From Asanoa hainanensis (GTDB lineage: Bacteria; Actinomycetota; Actinomycetes; Mycobacteriales; Micromonosporaceae): a stretch of 64,000 bases of DNA. Each line of letters opens with the position of its first letter. Position 1 is the stretch's first letter. Location of the stretch: the NCBI RefSeq assembly GCF_900188485.1, contig NZ_FZPH01000004.1, forward strand, positions 253,304 to 317,303, written 5' to 3'. Below are positions 43,015 through 51,030 of the stretch, one piece after another. The position numbers were made by a program, and so were the translations under genes. The notes beneath the pieces are model-generated. The model had not been told where the DNA came from, ran no database searches, and was given only the letters and a program-made list of their open reading frames with translations.

Positions 43015-43048
43015 GTGGCGCTCTTCCGATAAAGCGGAAGGGCGCCAC
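43015..43048 (+). terminator. Hairpin terminator after the DUF4236 gene
   Basis: GTGGCGCTCTTCCG pairs with CGGAAGGGCGCCAC around a short ATAAAG loop, with one mismatch. It begins 14 bp after the stop of the small gene. There is no T run, as is common in actinobacteria. Confidence 0.6.
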
Positions 43049-43079
43049 GAGCGCGTCTGCCCTGAGTAGATTGTCCGAT

Positions 43080-43577
43080 ATGAACGGCGCGGCCTGGTTC
43101 CGGGTGAGCGCGTCGGTGGTGCTGCTCGTCGCGCTCTACTACATCGTGCCCGTCGAGGCGGGCGACAGCGGCTGGCGCCTGGTGGTGCGCTCGCTGGCCG
43201 CGCTGGTCTTCGTGGCCGGGGCGATCGCCCTGGTGGTCTGGCAGATCAGGCGCCGGCTGCGCAGCGACCAACTGCCCCTGGAAGGACTGGCCGTCGCGTT
43301 GGTCGCCGGCGCGATCGCGTTCGCGCTCGCCGACTACGTGGTGGCGATCTCGCTGCCCACGCAGTTCCAGGGCCTCTCGACGCGCACCGACGGACTCTAT
43401 TTCGCGCTGAGCACGTTGTTCACCGTCGGCTTCGGCGACATCCACGCGTCCGGCCAGGGAGCCCGGATCCTGGTCATCTTCCAGATGGTGTTCAACATCG
43501 TGGTGCTGGCCACGGGCGCGTCGCTGCTGATCAACCAGGCCACCGCCCGCGTACGGGCTAGCCGGAAGCAGAAATGA
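43080..43577 (+). CDS. Ion channel family protein (K+ channel-like)
   Basis: A 165-residue membrane protein. Two N-terminal helices (SASVVLLVALYYIVPVEAG and AALVFVAGAIALVVWQI) are followed by a 2TM channel core: helix GLAVALVAGAIAFALADYVV, pore loop DGLYFALSTLFTVGFGDIHASG, and helix VIFQMVFNIVVLATGASLL. TVGFGD is the potassium selectivity filter (TVGYG type with Phe). There is no RCK or cyclic-nucleotide domain, so gating is not evident. The ATG at 43080 is chosen over a TTG three codons earlier. The end overlaps the convergent gene by 20 bp. Confidence 0.85.
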   Translation: MNGAAWFRVSASVVLLVALYYIVPVEAGDSGWRLVVRSLAALVFVAGAIALVVWQIRRRLRSDQLPLEGLAVALVAGAIAFALADYVVAISLPTQFQGLSTRTDGLYFALSTLFTVGFGDIHASGQGARILVIFQMVFNIVVLATGASLLINQATARVRASRKQK

Positions 43578-44454
43578 CCACGTCGCCGCCGAGCCGACCG
43601 GCCGGCGGCTCGCGGGTCACCTGGCCGGCGCTGAGCAGCGCGGTCAGCACCCGGTTGGCGTCGCCCGCGCGGTAGACGGTGTCGGTCACGGTGAACACCC
43701 GCAGGTCGGTGACCGTCGCCCGGCCCACCTCGGCCAGGTGGGCCAGCAGCTCGCGGCGCAGCGGGCCCGGGTGCGGCCGCTCGGATATGTCGAGCAGGTG
43801 CCCTTCCGGGTCGTGCGGGTCGCGGTAGCGGACGCCCGCGTATTCATCCACCGCCCACATCGCGTCCTTGAACGCGTCGAGGCTCTTGCCGGACCCGGTG
43901 GCGAACGCGACCAGCCGGGCACTGCCGTCGCGGGCGACCAGCTCGACGTCGGCGACCAGCGGGAAACCGGCGGCACCGAGCAGGGCGCGGTGCTCGCGGA
44001 AACCCGCTGGCAGCACCAGCAGCAGCTCGCCCGGCTTGCCCCGGGCGACCGCCGCGAGCGTCGCCGCGGACGGCGGGCCGGTCGCGGCGTCGAGGAAGGC
44101 GAGCAGCGGCGCGCCGGCCGCCGACGCGGCGGTAAGCACCGCCGGCAGCGTGTCGACGCCGCCGTCGACGGCGTGGATGTCCAGCCCGGACGGTCGGTCG
44201 AGCTCCTGGTAGACCGCGTCGAGGGCGGCCCGGTCGGGGCTCGGCGCGATCACCGGCGCGGTCAGCCGGCGCCCGCGCAGCAGGTCGGTGAACTCGTCGA
44301 AGACCCGCAGCGCCGCCTCGGGCAGGCCGTCCGGCGGGCCGCCGTAGGCCTGCGCGAAGGTGGCCCGCTTGGACCGGTGCAGCGCGGCCGGGCCCCAGGC
44401 GTCGAGCTGGCGCACGAGGATCTCGCGCACGACGTCGTCGATCGGCCCGCCCAT
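43558..44454 (-). CDS. Hypothetical protein, weak resemblance to TcmP partner proteins
   Basis: A protein of about 298 residues that I cannot place firmly. The N-terminus IDDVVREILVRQLDAWGPAALHR is helical. Later come LDIHAVDGGVDTLPAVLTAASAAGAPLLAFLDAAT, with the alternation of a Rossmann-like strand ending in Asp, and FKDAMWAVDEYAGVRYRDP. That last block is somewhat like the MW-V-D motif in proteins that accompany three-Cys radical-SAM enzymes (TcmP). The C-terminal part, from ERPHPGPLRRELLAHLAEVG, reads like a winged helix. The ATG at 44454 is preferred over an upstream start. No radical-SAM gene is nearby, which speaks against the TcmP link. Confidence 0.6.
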   Translation of the reverse strand: MGGPIDDVVREILVRQLDAWGPAALHRSKRATFAQAYGGPPDGLPEAALRVFDEFTDLLRGRRLTAPVIAPSPDRAALDAVYQELDRPSGLDIHAVDGGVDTLPAVLTAASAAGAPLLAFLDAATGPPSAATLAAVARGKPGELLLVLPAGFREHRALLGAAGFPLVADVELVARDGSARLVAFATGSGKSLDAFKDAMWAVDEYAGVRYRDPHDPEGHLLDISERPHPGPLRRELLAHLAEVGRATVTDLRVFTVTDTVYRAGDANRVLTALLSAGQVTREPPAGRLGGDVVISASG

Positions 44455-44479
44455 GCCCTCAATTCTGGCGGAAAAGACC

Positions 44480-44998
44480 TCAGGCGGGAACGGAGATCCC
44501 GACACCGCCTCGCGTCTGGCCGCCGTAGCGCGCCTTCTCCGCCGCCAGGTCGAGCCGGCCGATCCGCCGGCGCGCGTCCAGGGCGGCGTCGTCGAGCTTG
44601 TCGGCCGGGATCAGCCAGACGATCTCGAACTCGAGCCCGTCCGGGTCCCGGCCGTAGAGCGACTTGGTGCTGCCGTGGTCGGAAGAGCCGACGAGGGCGC
44701 CCGCGGCGGACAGCCGCTCGGCGGTCGCCGAGAGCTCGTCGAGCGTGTCCACCTCCCAGGCGAGGTGGTAGAGGCCGACGGTGGCCCGCCCGGCCGGCGA
44801 CGGCCCGGCCCCGGCGACCTCGAACAGCCCGAGGTCGTGGTCGTTGGTCGAGTCCTTCGCCTGGAGGAACGCGGCGCCGGCGAACCCGTCGGGCGTCATC
44901 GCGACCTTCGTGAAGCCGAGCACGTCCTGGTAGAAAGCGACGCTGCGCGCCAGGTCACTGACGAAGAGGACCGCGTGGTTGAGTCGGTGGATGCCCAT
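44480..44998 (-). CDS. VOC-superfamily (glyoxalase/dioxygenase-like) protein
   Basis: A 172-residue metal-binding protein with two beta-alpha-beta-beta-beta modules: MGIHRLNHAVLFVSDLARSV-AFYQDVLGFTKV and later YHLAWEVDTLDELSATAERL-GRDPDGLEFEIVW. The probable metal ligands are His in RLNHAVL, His in LYHLAWE and Glu in LEFEIVW, the set used by extradiol dioxygenases. It may open catechol rings or detoxify a quinone or thiol-reactive compound. It is divergent from a MarR gene across a perfect operator, so its expression is probably ligand-induced. ATG at 44998. Confidence 0.87.
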   Translation of the reverse strand: MGIHRLNHAVLFVSDLARSVAFYQDVLGFTKVAMTPDGFAGAAFLQAKDSTNDHDLGLFEVAGAGPSPAGRATVGLYHLAWEVDTLDELSATAERLSAAGALVGSSDHGSTKSLYGRDPDGLEFEIVWLIPADKLDDAALDARRRIGRLDLAAEKARYGGQTRGGVGISVPA

Positions 44999-45018
44999 GC
45001 GCTCCACGGTAGCGCGGT

Positions 45019-45038
45019 TTAGTTGAGTGTTCAACTAA
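45019..45038. promoter_or_regulatory. Perfect inverted repeat, putative MarR operator
   Basis: TTAGTTGA-GTGT-TCAACTAA is an exact 8+4+8 palindrome in the 57-bp gap between the divergent VOC and MarR genes. The TAGTTGA half-site type is seen in operators of many MarR repressors of aromatic or oxidative stress genes. Confidence 0.8.
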
Positions 45039-45055
45039 GCGCGTATGATGTCACC

Positions 45056-45514
45056 ATGACGCGATGGTTGGACGACCAGGAGCAGGCGACCTGGCGTGCG
45101 TTCCTCGGTGCGACCCGGGCCCTGATGGACGCCCTCGACCGCGAGCTGCAGCACGAGGCCGGCATGCCGCACGCCTACTACGAGATCCTGGTCCGGCTCT
45201 CCGAGGCACCCGAGCACAACATGCGGATGAGCGAGCTCGCCGACGCCTGCGGGTCGTCCCGCAGCCGGCTCTCGCACGCGGTGGCCCGGCTCGAGGAGTC
45301 CGGCTGGGTGCGCCGCCAGGACTGCCCCACCGACCGCCGCGGCCAGCTCGCCGTGCTCACCGACGAGGGGATGCGCCGGCTCACCGAGGCGGCACCAGGG
45401 CACGTCGAAGGCGTACGCGGCCATCTGTTCGACCAGCTGACTCCGAGCCAGGTCGGCGAGCTGCGCCGGATCAGCGACGCGATCATCGGCGGGCTCAAGG
45501 AGCAGCGCACATAA
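45056..45514 (+). CDS. MarR family transcriptional regulator
   Basis: A 152-residue winged-helix repressor. The DNA-binding part reads MSELADACGSSRSRLSHAVARLEESGWVRRQDCPTDRRGQLAVLTDEG (spread over about residues 58-107), with the DRR wing typical of MarR. The flanking helices form the dimer domain. The ATG at 45056 is chosen; an upstream frame extension would include the operator. It should repress itself and the VOC gene until a phenolic or oxidising ligand is sensed. The Cys residues in DACG and DCPT could allow redox sensing, but this is only a possibility. Confidence 0.9.
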   Translation: MTRWLDDQEQATWRAFLGATRALMDALDRELQHEAGMPHAYYEILVRLSEAPEHNMRMSELADACGSSRSRLSHAVARLEESGWVRRQDCPTDRRGQLAVLTDEGMRRLTEAAPGHVEGVRGHLFDQLTPSQVGELRRISDAIIGGLKEQRT

Positions 45515-45640
45515 GGGACGTGCGCCATGCGCACGAACGGACGACTTCGACCGGCGCAACCCCAGGTCACGTAGGGTCCGGTCAATATCTCGGCCAACTG
45601 GCTCTTGTACAGAACGTCGCCGGACAAGCACGATGAGGCG

Positions 45641-47698
45641 ATGTCCATCGGCCTCGGTGACCTCACCACGCGGGCGCAGGACCGGATCCACGCCGGTGAC
45701 CTCGCCGGCGCGGAAGAGCTGCTCGGCAGCGCCCTCGCCACGGCCGACCCGTCCCCGTCGACCGCGACCGACGAGCTCGCCCTGGCCGCCGCGCTGCAGG
45801 CCAAGGTGCTGCTCTCGCTCGGTGAGGCGCACGGCGCCCGGGGCTGGGCGTCCTACGCCTACTCGGCGACCACCCGGCTCTACGGCGCGCACGACCCGCG
45901 CACCGTCGACACCGCCACCACGTTCGCCGCGGTGCTGCACCGGGTCCACGCGCACGAGCGGGCGGCCCGGCTCTACCACGACGTGATCCTGGAGCTGTCC
46001 GCCGCCGAGGGTCCCGAGTCCGCGCGCGTGCTGGCCGTCCACGCCGACCTGGCCACCGTCGAATACGCCCGGGGCGACTGCGCCGCCGCCCGCGCCCGGC
46101 TCGAAGACGCCTGGGAGATGCATCGCGAGGTCTACGGCGACGACCGGCCGGCGGGCATCCGCATGCTGGCCAAGCTCGGCGCGATGGAGCGCGACTGCGG
46201 GCGGCTCGACGCCTCCCACGCGCACCTCGCGCTCGCCCAGGAGCTGTGCCGCACCCACCTGCCGCCCGACCACCCGCTGATCGCCCAGGTCGCCGCGTTG
46301 GCCCGGGCGGCGGCGGATCCCAACCACGTCTGCGCGGTCGAAGACAGCGAGCGCGTCGCCACGGCGGGCTCGGGGCCGCCCCCGCCCCGCTCGCCGATCT
46401 CCCCCGCCGGCACCGGCTACGCCCGCCCGTTCACGCCGGTGCCCGAGCACATCCCGCCGGTCGTCCCGCAGCCGATGACCCCGCCGCCGGTGGCGCCGAC
46501 CCCGGTCGCCCCGCCACCCGTGGCCCCGGCCCCGGTCACGCCGACCCTGAGCGACGGCTTCGGCAGCGGCTCCGCCCTGGACGGCGACGACGCCGGGCCG
46601 GTCGGGCCACGGCACGCGGCCGACGACGAGGTGCCGGACCGCTTCGCGCCCGGCTCCGATCTGCGCGACGCGTACGCCACAGAGACCTATCCCCCGGACA
46701 CCGAACCGCCGCCGGAGGCCTGGTCGCCGCCCGCGCAGCGCGCCCCGGAGCGCCCGCTGTGGCCCGACGAGGCGCAGCCGGGCAACCGCACCGGGTGGGC
46801 CCAGCACGCCAGCGACCAGGCCCGGTCGGAATGGGCCCGCCAGCGGGAGCCGACGCCCGGCGACGAGGTCTGGCGCCGGCAGGAGAGCTGGGACAGCACC
46901 AGCAGCGAGACCTGGGACGACCCGGGCGGGGAGGGCTGGGACGACGGCACGGGGTGGTACGCCCGACCGGACGACGAGGCCTGGGCGGCGCGGCGACACG
47001 ACGACGAGCGCTGGGCGCAGCCCTCGGCGGAGTCGGAGGAGCCACCGGAGCCCGAGCCGAACCAGAACTGGGACCGGGCAGCCTGGGGCACCGATCCTGG
47101 TGCGGCTCTCCTGCCGGAAGCGGATCCGACCTACCCCCGTCAGCTCGAGGCCGGCGAAGAGGCCGAGCGCCGCGCGGCACGCCTACCGGAGCGCCGCCTG
47201 TCCGGGCTGGCCGTCCCCGACAGGCGGCCCAGGCGCCGGGTGACCCCGCTGGTGGTCGCCGGCCTGCTGGTCGTCGTGCTCGGCGCCGTCGCGGTGATCG
47301 CCGGGTTCGCGCTGATCGACCGCGACGGCACGGGCACCGGCTCGGTTGCCCAGCCGACCACGGCCCGAAGCGCGCCGGCCACCAGCACGGCGCCGCCGCC
47401 GACCACCGCGTCGCCGACCGCCCGTCCGGGCACCCCGCCGAGCGGTGTCGCCCTGGACGACGGCACCGACCAGGTGACGCTGCGCTGGAAATACCCGGTC
47501 GGCGCCGATGGGACGGTCGTGGTGTCAGCGGGCCGCACGGGCCAGCAGGCGCGCCCGATCGAGCAACTGCCCGCCGGCAGCGACAACTTCGTCGTCTACG
47601 GGCTCGACCCGACCAGCGACTACTGCTTCGTCGTGGGCGTGAACTATCCGGCCGGCGTGGTCGGCCGGGCCAAGCCCGTCTGCACCGACCGCGGCTGA
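45641..47698 (+). CDS. TPR protein with proline/acidic linker, one membrane helix and FN3-like end
   Basis: A protein of about 685 residues. Residues 1-200 contain TPR-like helical pairs (AGDLAGAEELLGSALATADPS and ARGDCAAARARLEDAWEMHREVYG). A long disordered section follows, first Pro/Val-rich (PPVAPTPVAPPPVAP), then Trp/Asp/Arg-rich. A membrane helix near 550 (TPLVVAGLLVVVLGAVAVIAGFAL) leads to a Thr/Pro linker and a C-terminal fibronectin III-like domain (VTLRWKYPVGADGTVVVSAGR, YGLDPTSDYCFVVGVNYP). So the TPR half is cytoplasmic and the FN3 part external. Function unknown. The ATG at 45641 is preferred to one 36 bp upstream. The end overlaps the convergent kinase gene by 55 bp. Confidence 0.75.
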   Translation: MSIGLGDLTTRAQDRIHAGDLAGAEELLGSALATADPSPSTATDELALAAALQAKVLLSLGEAHGARGWASYAYSATTRLYGAHDPRTVDTATTFAAVLHRVHAHERAARLYHDVILELSAAEGPESARVLAVHADLATVEYARGDCAAARARLEDAWEMHREVYGDDRPAGIRMLAKLGAMERDCGRLDASHAHLALAQELCRTHLPPDHPLIAQVAALARAAADPNHVCAVEDSERVATAGSGPPPPRSPISPAGTGYARPFTPVPEHIPPVVPQPMTPPPVAPTPVAPPPVAPAPVTPTLSDGFGSGSALDGDDAGPVGPRHAADDEVPDRFAPGSDLRDAYATETYPPDTEPPPEAWSPPAQRAPERPLWPDEAQPGNRTGWAQHASDQARSEWARQREPTPGDEVWRRQESWDSTSSETWDDPGGEGWDDGTGWYARPDDEAWAARRHDDERWAQPSAESEEPPEPEPNQNWDRAAWGTDPGAALLPEADPTYPRQLEAGEEAERRAARLPERRLSGLAVPDRRPRRRVTPLVVAGLLVVVLGAVAVIAGFALIDRDGTGTGSVAQPTTARSAPATSTAPPPTTASPTARPGTPPSGVALDDGTDQVTLRWKYPVGADGTVVVSAGRTGQQARPIEQLPAGSDNFVVYGLDPTSDYCFVVGVNYPAGVVGRAKPVCTDRG

Positions 47699-49083
47699 GG
47701 GGTTTCCGGCCCGGCCTCGGCGATCGCCGCCGCCGGCAGCCGCACGGTGGCCACGAGGCCCGGCGCCGCGTCGTCGAGGGTGACCGTGCCGCCGTGCCGG
47801 GCGACCAGCTCGCGCACGATCGACAGCCCGAGCCCCGCTCCGCCGGCGTCCCGGGCCCGCGCGTCGTCGAGCCGGGTGAACCGGTCGAACACCCGCTCGC
47901 GGTCGGCCTCCGGGATGCCGGGGCCGTCGTCGGTCACCGTGATCTCCACCTGGTCGCCGGCCAGCGTGGCGGCGAGCTCGACCCGCGACCGGGCGTGCCG
48001 GACCGCGTTGTCGACCAGGTTGGCCACCACCCGGTCGAGCGCGGCCTCGTCACCGACCGTCCACGGCGCTCCGGCGACCGGCCGCAGGGTGACCCTCGCG
48101 GGATAGCGGGCGGCGATGCCGGCGAGCAGCGCAACCACGTCCACGGGGCCGGTCACCGGGTCGGGGCGGCCGGCCAGGTCGTCGGAGCGGGCCAGCAGCA
48201 GCAGGTCGTCGACCAGGCCGCCGAGCCGGCGCACGTCGGCCAGCAGGTCCTCGGTGTCGGGCGCCTCGCCGAGCCGCTGCGCCACCTCGAGCTCGGTGCG
48301 CAGGTTGGTCAGCGGCGAGCGCAGCTCGTGCGCGGCGTCGGCCACGAACGCCCGCTGCCGGGCCCGCGCGCCTTCGAGCCGGGCGAGCATGCCGTTGAGC
48401 GTCACGGCCAGCCGGTGGATCTCGTCCCGGGACGCCGGCAACGGCAGCCGGTCGGCCCGGGCGCCGTCGGTGATCGCTTGCGCGCCGGCCCGCAGCGTCT
48501 CGACGGGGCGCAGCGTCGCCCCGATCACCCGCCAGGCGATCGCCGCGAGCAACACCACCAGCAGGGGGTACGCGATCAGCAGCGAGTGCTTGAGCAGGTC
48601 GACGGCGCGGACCAGGTCGCCGAGGGACTTCGCGACCAGCACGGTGCGCGGCTCGGCGGGCGTGCCGGCCTCCACCGCGACCACCTGCACCGGGCCCGTG
48701 ACCCCGATCCGCTGCCCGTCGATGTAGACGCTGTGCGGCTCGTCGCTGCCGCGCGGCGGCCGCTCGCCCGGGTAGAGGAAGGGCACGAGCCGGTCGGCAC
48801 CCAGGGACGCGGCGACCACGCGACCCTGGCCGTCGATCACCTGGGCGCGTACGTCGTCGCCCGTGACCGGCAGCGGATCGGGCAGCGAGTCGGCGGCGAT
48901 CAGCTCGGCCAACGAGGCGGCCGTCCTGGTCGCGGCGTCCTCCGCGCCCCGGTGCAGGGTGCTGCCGAGCACGGTGACCAGCAGCACGCCGCCCACCAGC
49001 AGCCCCGCGACCAGGCCGGAGACGCCGACCACCATCAGCCGGCCGCGCAGGCTGAGCCGGCGCCAGACCCGCGCCGGTTTCAC
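47644..49083 (-). CDS. Two-component sensor histidine kinase
   Basis: A 479-residue membrane kinase. The N-terminal helix (LMVVGVSGLVAGLLVGGVLLVTV) and a second helix (LLIAYPLLVVLLAAIAWRVI, about 168-187) enclose an extracytoplasmic sensor of about 120 residues. After a HAMP domain comes the HisKA box with the phospho-accepting His252 (ADAAHELRSPLTNLRTELEV). The ATPase domain has VANLVDNAVRHARS (N box), VTDDGPGIPEADRERVFDRF (G1/F box) and GGAGLGLSIVRELV (G2). The signal is not known. The GTG start overlaps the response-regulator stop (GTGA). Its last 18 codons lie over the end of the opposing TPR gene. Confidence 0.93.
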   Translation of the reverse strand: MKPARVWRRLSLRGRLMVVGVSGLVAGLLVGGVLLVTVLGSTLHRGAEDAATRTAASLAELIAADSLPDPLPVTGDDVRAQVIDGQGRVVAASLGADRLVPFLYPGERPPRGSDEPHSVYIDGQRIGVTGPVQVVAVEAGTPAEPRTVLVAKSLGDLVRAVDLLKHSLLIAYPLLVVLLAAIAWRVIGATLRPVETLRAGAQAITDGARADRLPLPASRDEIHRLAVTLNGMLARLEGARARQRAFVADAAHELRSPLTNLRTELEVAQRLGEAPDTEDLLADVRRLGGLVDDLLLLARSDDLAGRPDPVTGPVDVVALLAGIAARYPARVTLRPVAGAPWTVGDEAALDRVVANLVDNAVRHARSRVELAATLAGDQVEITVTDDGPGIPEADRERVFDRFTRLDDARARDAGGAGLGLSIVRELVARHGGTVTLDDAAPGLVATVRLPAAAIAEAGPETPQPRSVQTGLARPTTPAG

Positions 49084-49736
49084 GGCGCCAGCCGGTAGCC
49101 GGCGCCGCGGACCGTCTCCAGCCGCTCCCGGCCGATCTTGCGGCGCAGGTAGCCGACGTAGACCTCGACCGCGTTCGGCGCGGTGTCGAGGCTGGCGTCC
49201 CAGACGTGGTCGAGCAGCTCGGTCTTCGAGACGACCTCGCCGGGCCGGCGCATCAGGTATTCGAGCAGCGCGAACTCGCGCGCGGTCAGTCCGACCGCCG
49301 CGCCGCCGCGGGTCACCGCGCGCTGCGCCGGGTCGAGGCTGAGGTCGCCGACCTCCAGCACGGCCGGCCGGGCGGGCGCGCCGCGACGCAGCAGGGCGCG
49401 CAGGCGGGCGAGCAGCACGACGTACGAGAAGGGCTTGGTCAGGTAGTCGTCGGCGCCGCAGTCGAGCCCGTCGGCCTGGTCGTACTCGCCGTCCTTGGCC
49501 GAGAGCATCAGCACCGGCAGCCAGCGGTCCTCGGCCCGCAGCGCGCGGACCACCCGGTAACCGGACAGGCCGGGCAGCATCACGTCGAGGATCATGGCGT
49601 CGTACTCGCCGTGCCGGGCCAGCTCCAGCCCGCTGGGCCCGTCGCCGGCCACGTCGACCGCGAAGCCCTCGGCCTGCAGCCCACGCTGCAGCGCCGACGC
49701 GAGTCGCGCCTCGTCTTCGACCACCAGCAACCGCAC
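49080..49736 (-). CDS. OmpR-family response regulator
   Basis: A 218-residue regulator. The receiver domain starts VRLLVVEDEARLASALQRGL, with the acidic pocket at Glu7-Asp8 and the phosphorylated Asp51 in MILDVMLPG; Ser/Thr and Lys switch residues appear in VLMLSAKDG and DDYLTKPFSY. The C-terminal winged helix has LTAREFALLEYLMRRPGEVVSKTELLDHVWD and VYVGYLRRKIG. I place the start at the GTG at 49736 because the conserved domain begins there; an ATG nine codons upstream is possible. It pairs with the kinase downstream. The LolA-like gene is divergent from it and a candidate target. Confidence 0.93.
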   Translation of the reverse strand: MRLLVVEDEARLASALQRGLQAEGFAVDVAGDGPSGLELARHGEYDAMILDVMLPGLSGYRVVRALRAEDRWLPVLMLSAKDGEYDQADGLDCGADDYLTKPFSYVVLLARLRALLRRGAPARPAVLEVGDLSLDPAQRAVTRGGAAVGLTAREFALLEYLMRRPGEVVSKTELLDHVWDASLDTAPNAVEVYVGYLRRKIGRERLETVRGAGYRLAP

Positions 49737-49832
49737 CAGCAAAGCGTGCCATCCCGGAGCCATCGGTTGACAGCTCTCTCAGCCGCGTCACAGCCGGCGC
49801 CCGGCATCATGGTCCGCAGGAGGTATCCGACC

Positions 49833-50960
49833 ATGTCTGTCCTGAGCAAGCGTCCGGTGCTGCGCTGGCTGGTTCCGGCCACCGCCGCCGCCGCCGTCAT
49901 CGGTGGTGGTGCCGCGGTGGCCACCGTCGCCGGCGCCGCCGACCCGACCCTCCCCGACCGATCCGCCGCCCAGCTCCTCGTCGACCTGCAGACCGCTCGC
50001 CTGGACGGCCTGTCCGGCACCGTCGTGCAGCGGGCCGACCTCGGCCTGCCGCCGATCGCCAGCCTCGCCGGCATGCTCGGCGACGCCAACTTCGCCTCGC
50101 TCGTCGACGGCCAGCACACCCTGCGGGTCTGGTACGCCGGCCCCGACAAGGCCCGCGTCTCGCTGCTCGGCGGCGACGCCCAGACCGACGTGATCCGCAA
50201 CGGCTCCGACACCTGGCTGTGGAGCAGCCGGTCGAAGACCGCCACCCACGGAAAGATCAAGGACGGCGACGGCGACCACGGGGCGCCGCCGGCCGGGCTG
50301 CCGACCTCTCCCCAGGAGGCGGCCGACCTCGCGCTGAAGGCGATCGAGCCGAGCACCCAGGTCAGCGTCGGGCGCTCCACGAAGATCGCCGGGCGCGACG
50401 CGTACGAGCTGAACCTGACCCCGAAGGACCACGCGTCGCTGGTCGGCCAGGTGTCCATCGCGATCGACGCGACCGAGCACGTGCCGCTGCGGTTCCGCGT
50501 CTACCCGGCCGCGTCCGACAAGGCCGCGTTCGAGGTCGCCTTCACGATGGTCGACTTCAACCGGCCCGACGACGCCCAGTTCGTCTTCAACCCGCCGGCC
50601 GGCACCAAGGTCACCGAGTTCGACGACGCGGTCAAGGCCGCCGAGGGCAGCAAGGACGGCAAGGCGCTGCAAGACAAGATCGCCAAGGAGCGGCAGCAGC
50701 CCGCGAAGAAGGGCGACGGGCCGACGATCATCGGCACCGGCTGGACCACCGTGGTGATGGCCAAGCTCGACCAGGGCGGCGGCGACGAGCCCGGGATCGC
50801 CGGTCTGCTCGGCCAGCTTCCCAAGGTCAACGGCGCCTGGGGCAGCGGGCGGCTGTTCACCAGCCACCTGGCGACCGGGCTCCTGACCGACGACGGCCGG
50901 GTGTTCTTCGGCGCGGTCAGCCCCGAGCGGCTCTACGAGGTGGCCGCCACCCACCGCTGA
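49833..50960 (+). CDS. LolA-like exported protein
   Basis: A 375-residue exported protein. A signal sequence (VLRWLVPATAAAAVIGGGAAVATVAGA) is followed by a LolA/LppX-type beta-sandwich: LLVDLQTARLDGLSGTVVQRADLGLPP, LRVWYAGPDKARVSLLGGDAQTDVIRNGSDTWLWSS, VSVGRSTKIAGRDAYELNLTPKD, and PLRFRVYP. In actinobacteria such proteins (often called sigma-E regulatory or DUF2092 proteins) may carry lipids or sense envelope stress. The ATG at 49833 has AGGAGG upstream. It is divergent from the two-component system, and a strong terminator follows it. Confidence 0.82.
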   Translation: MSVLSKRPVLRWLVPATAAAAVIGGGAAVATVAGAADPTLPDRSAAQLLVDLQTARLDGLSGTVVQRADLGLPPIASLAGMLGDANFASLVDGQHTLRVWYAGPDKARVSLLGGDAQTDVIRNGSDTWLWSSRSKTATHGKIKDGDGDHGAPPAGLPTSPQEAADLALKAIEPSTQVSVGRSTKIAGRDAYELNLTPKDHASLVGQVSIAIDATEHVPLRFRVYPAASDKAAFEVAFTMVDFNRPDDAQFVFNPPAGTKVTEFDDAVKAAEGSKDGKALQDKIAKERQQPAKKGDGPTIIGTGWTTVVMAKLDQGGGDEPGIAGLLGQLPKVNGAWGSGRLFTSHLATGLLTDDGRVFFGAVSPERLYEVAATHR

Positions 50961-50973
50961 CCAAGATCAGTTG

Positions 50974-51003
50974 GAGCGCCCGGCCACCGCTGGCCGGGCG
51001 CTC
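50974..51003 (+). terminator. Strong hairpin terminator after the LolA-like gene
   Basis: GAGCGCCCGGCCA-CCGC-TGGCCGGGCGCTC is a perfect 13-bp stem with a four-base loop. It begins 13 bp past the stop codon and precedes the NAD kinase gene. No T run is present. Confidence 0.85.
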
Positions 51004-51030
51004 CGCCGCTCGCGGCACTACAGTTGCGCT

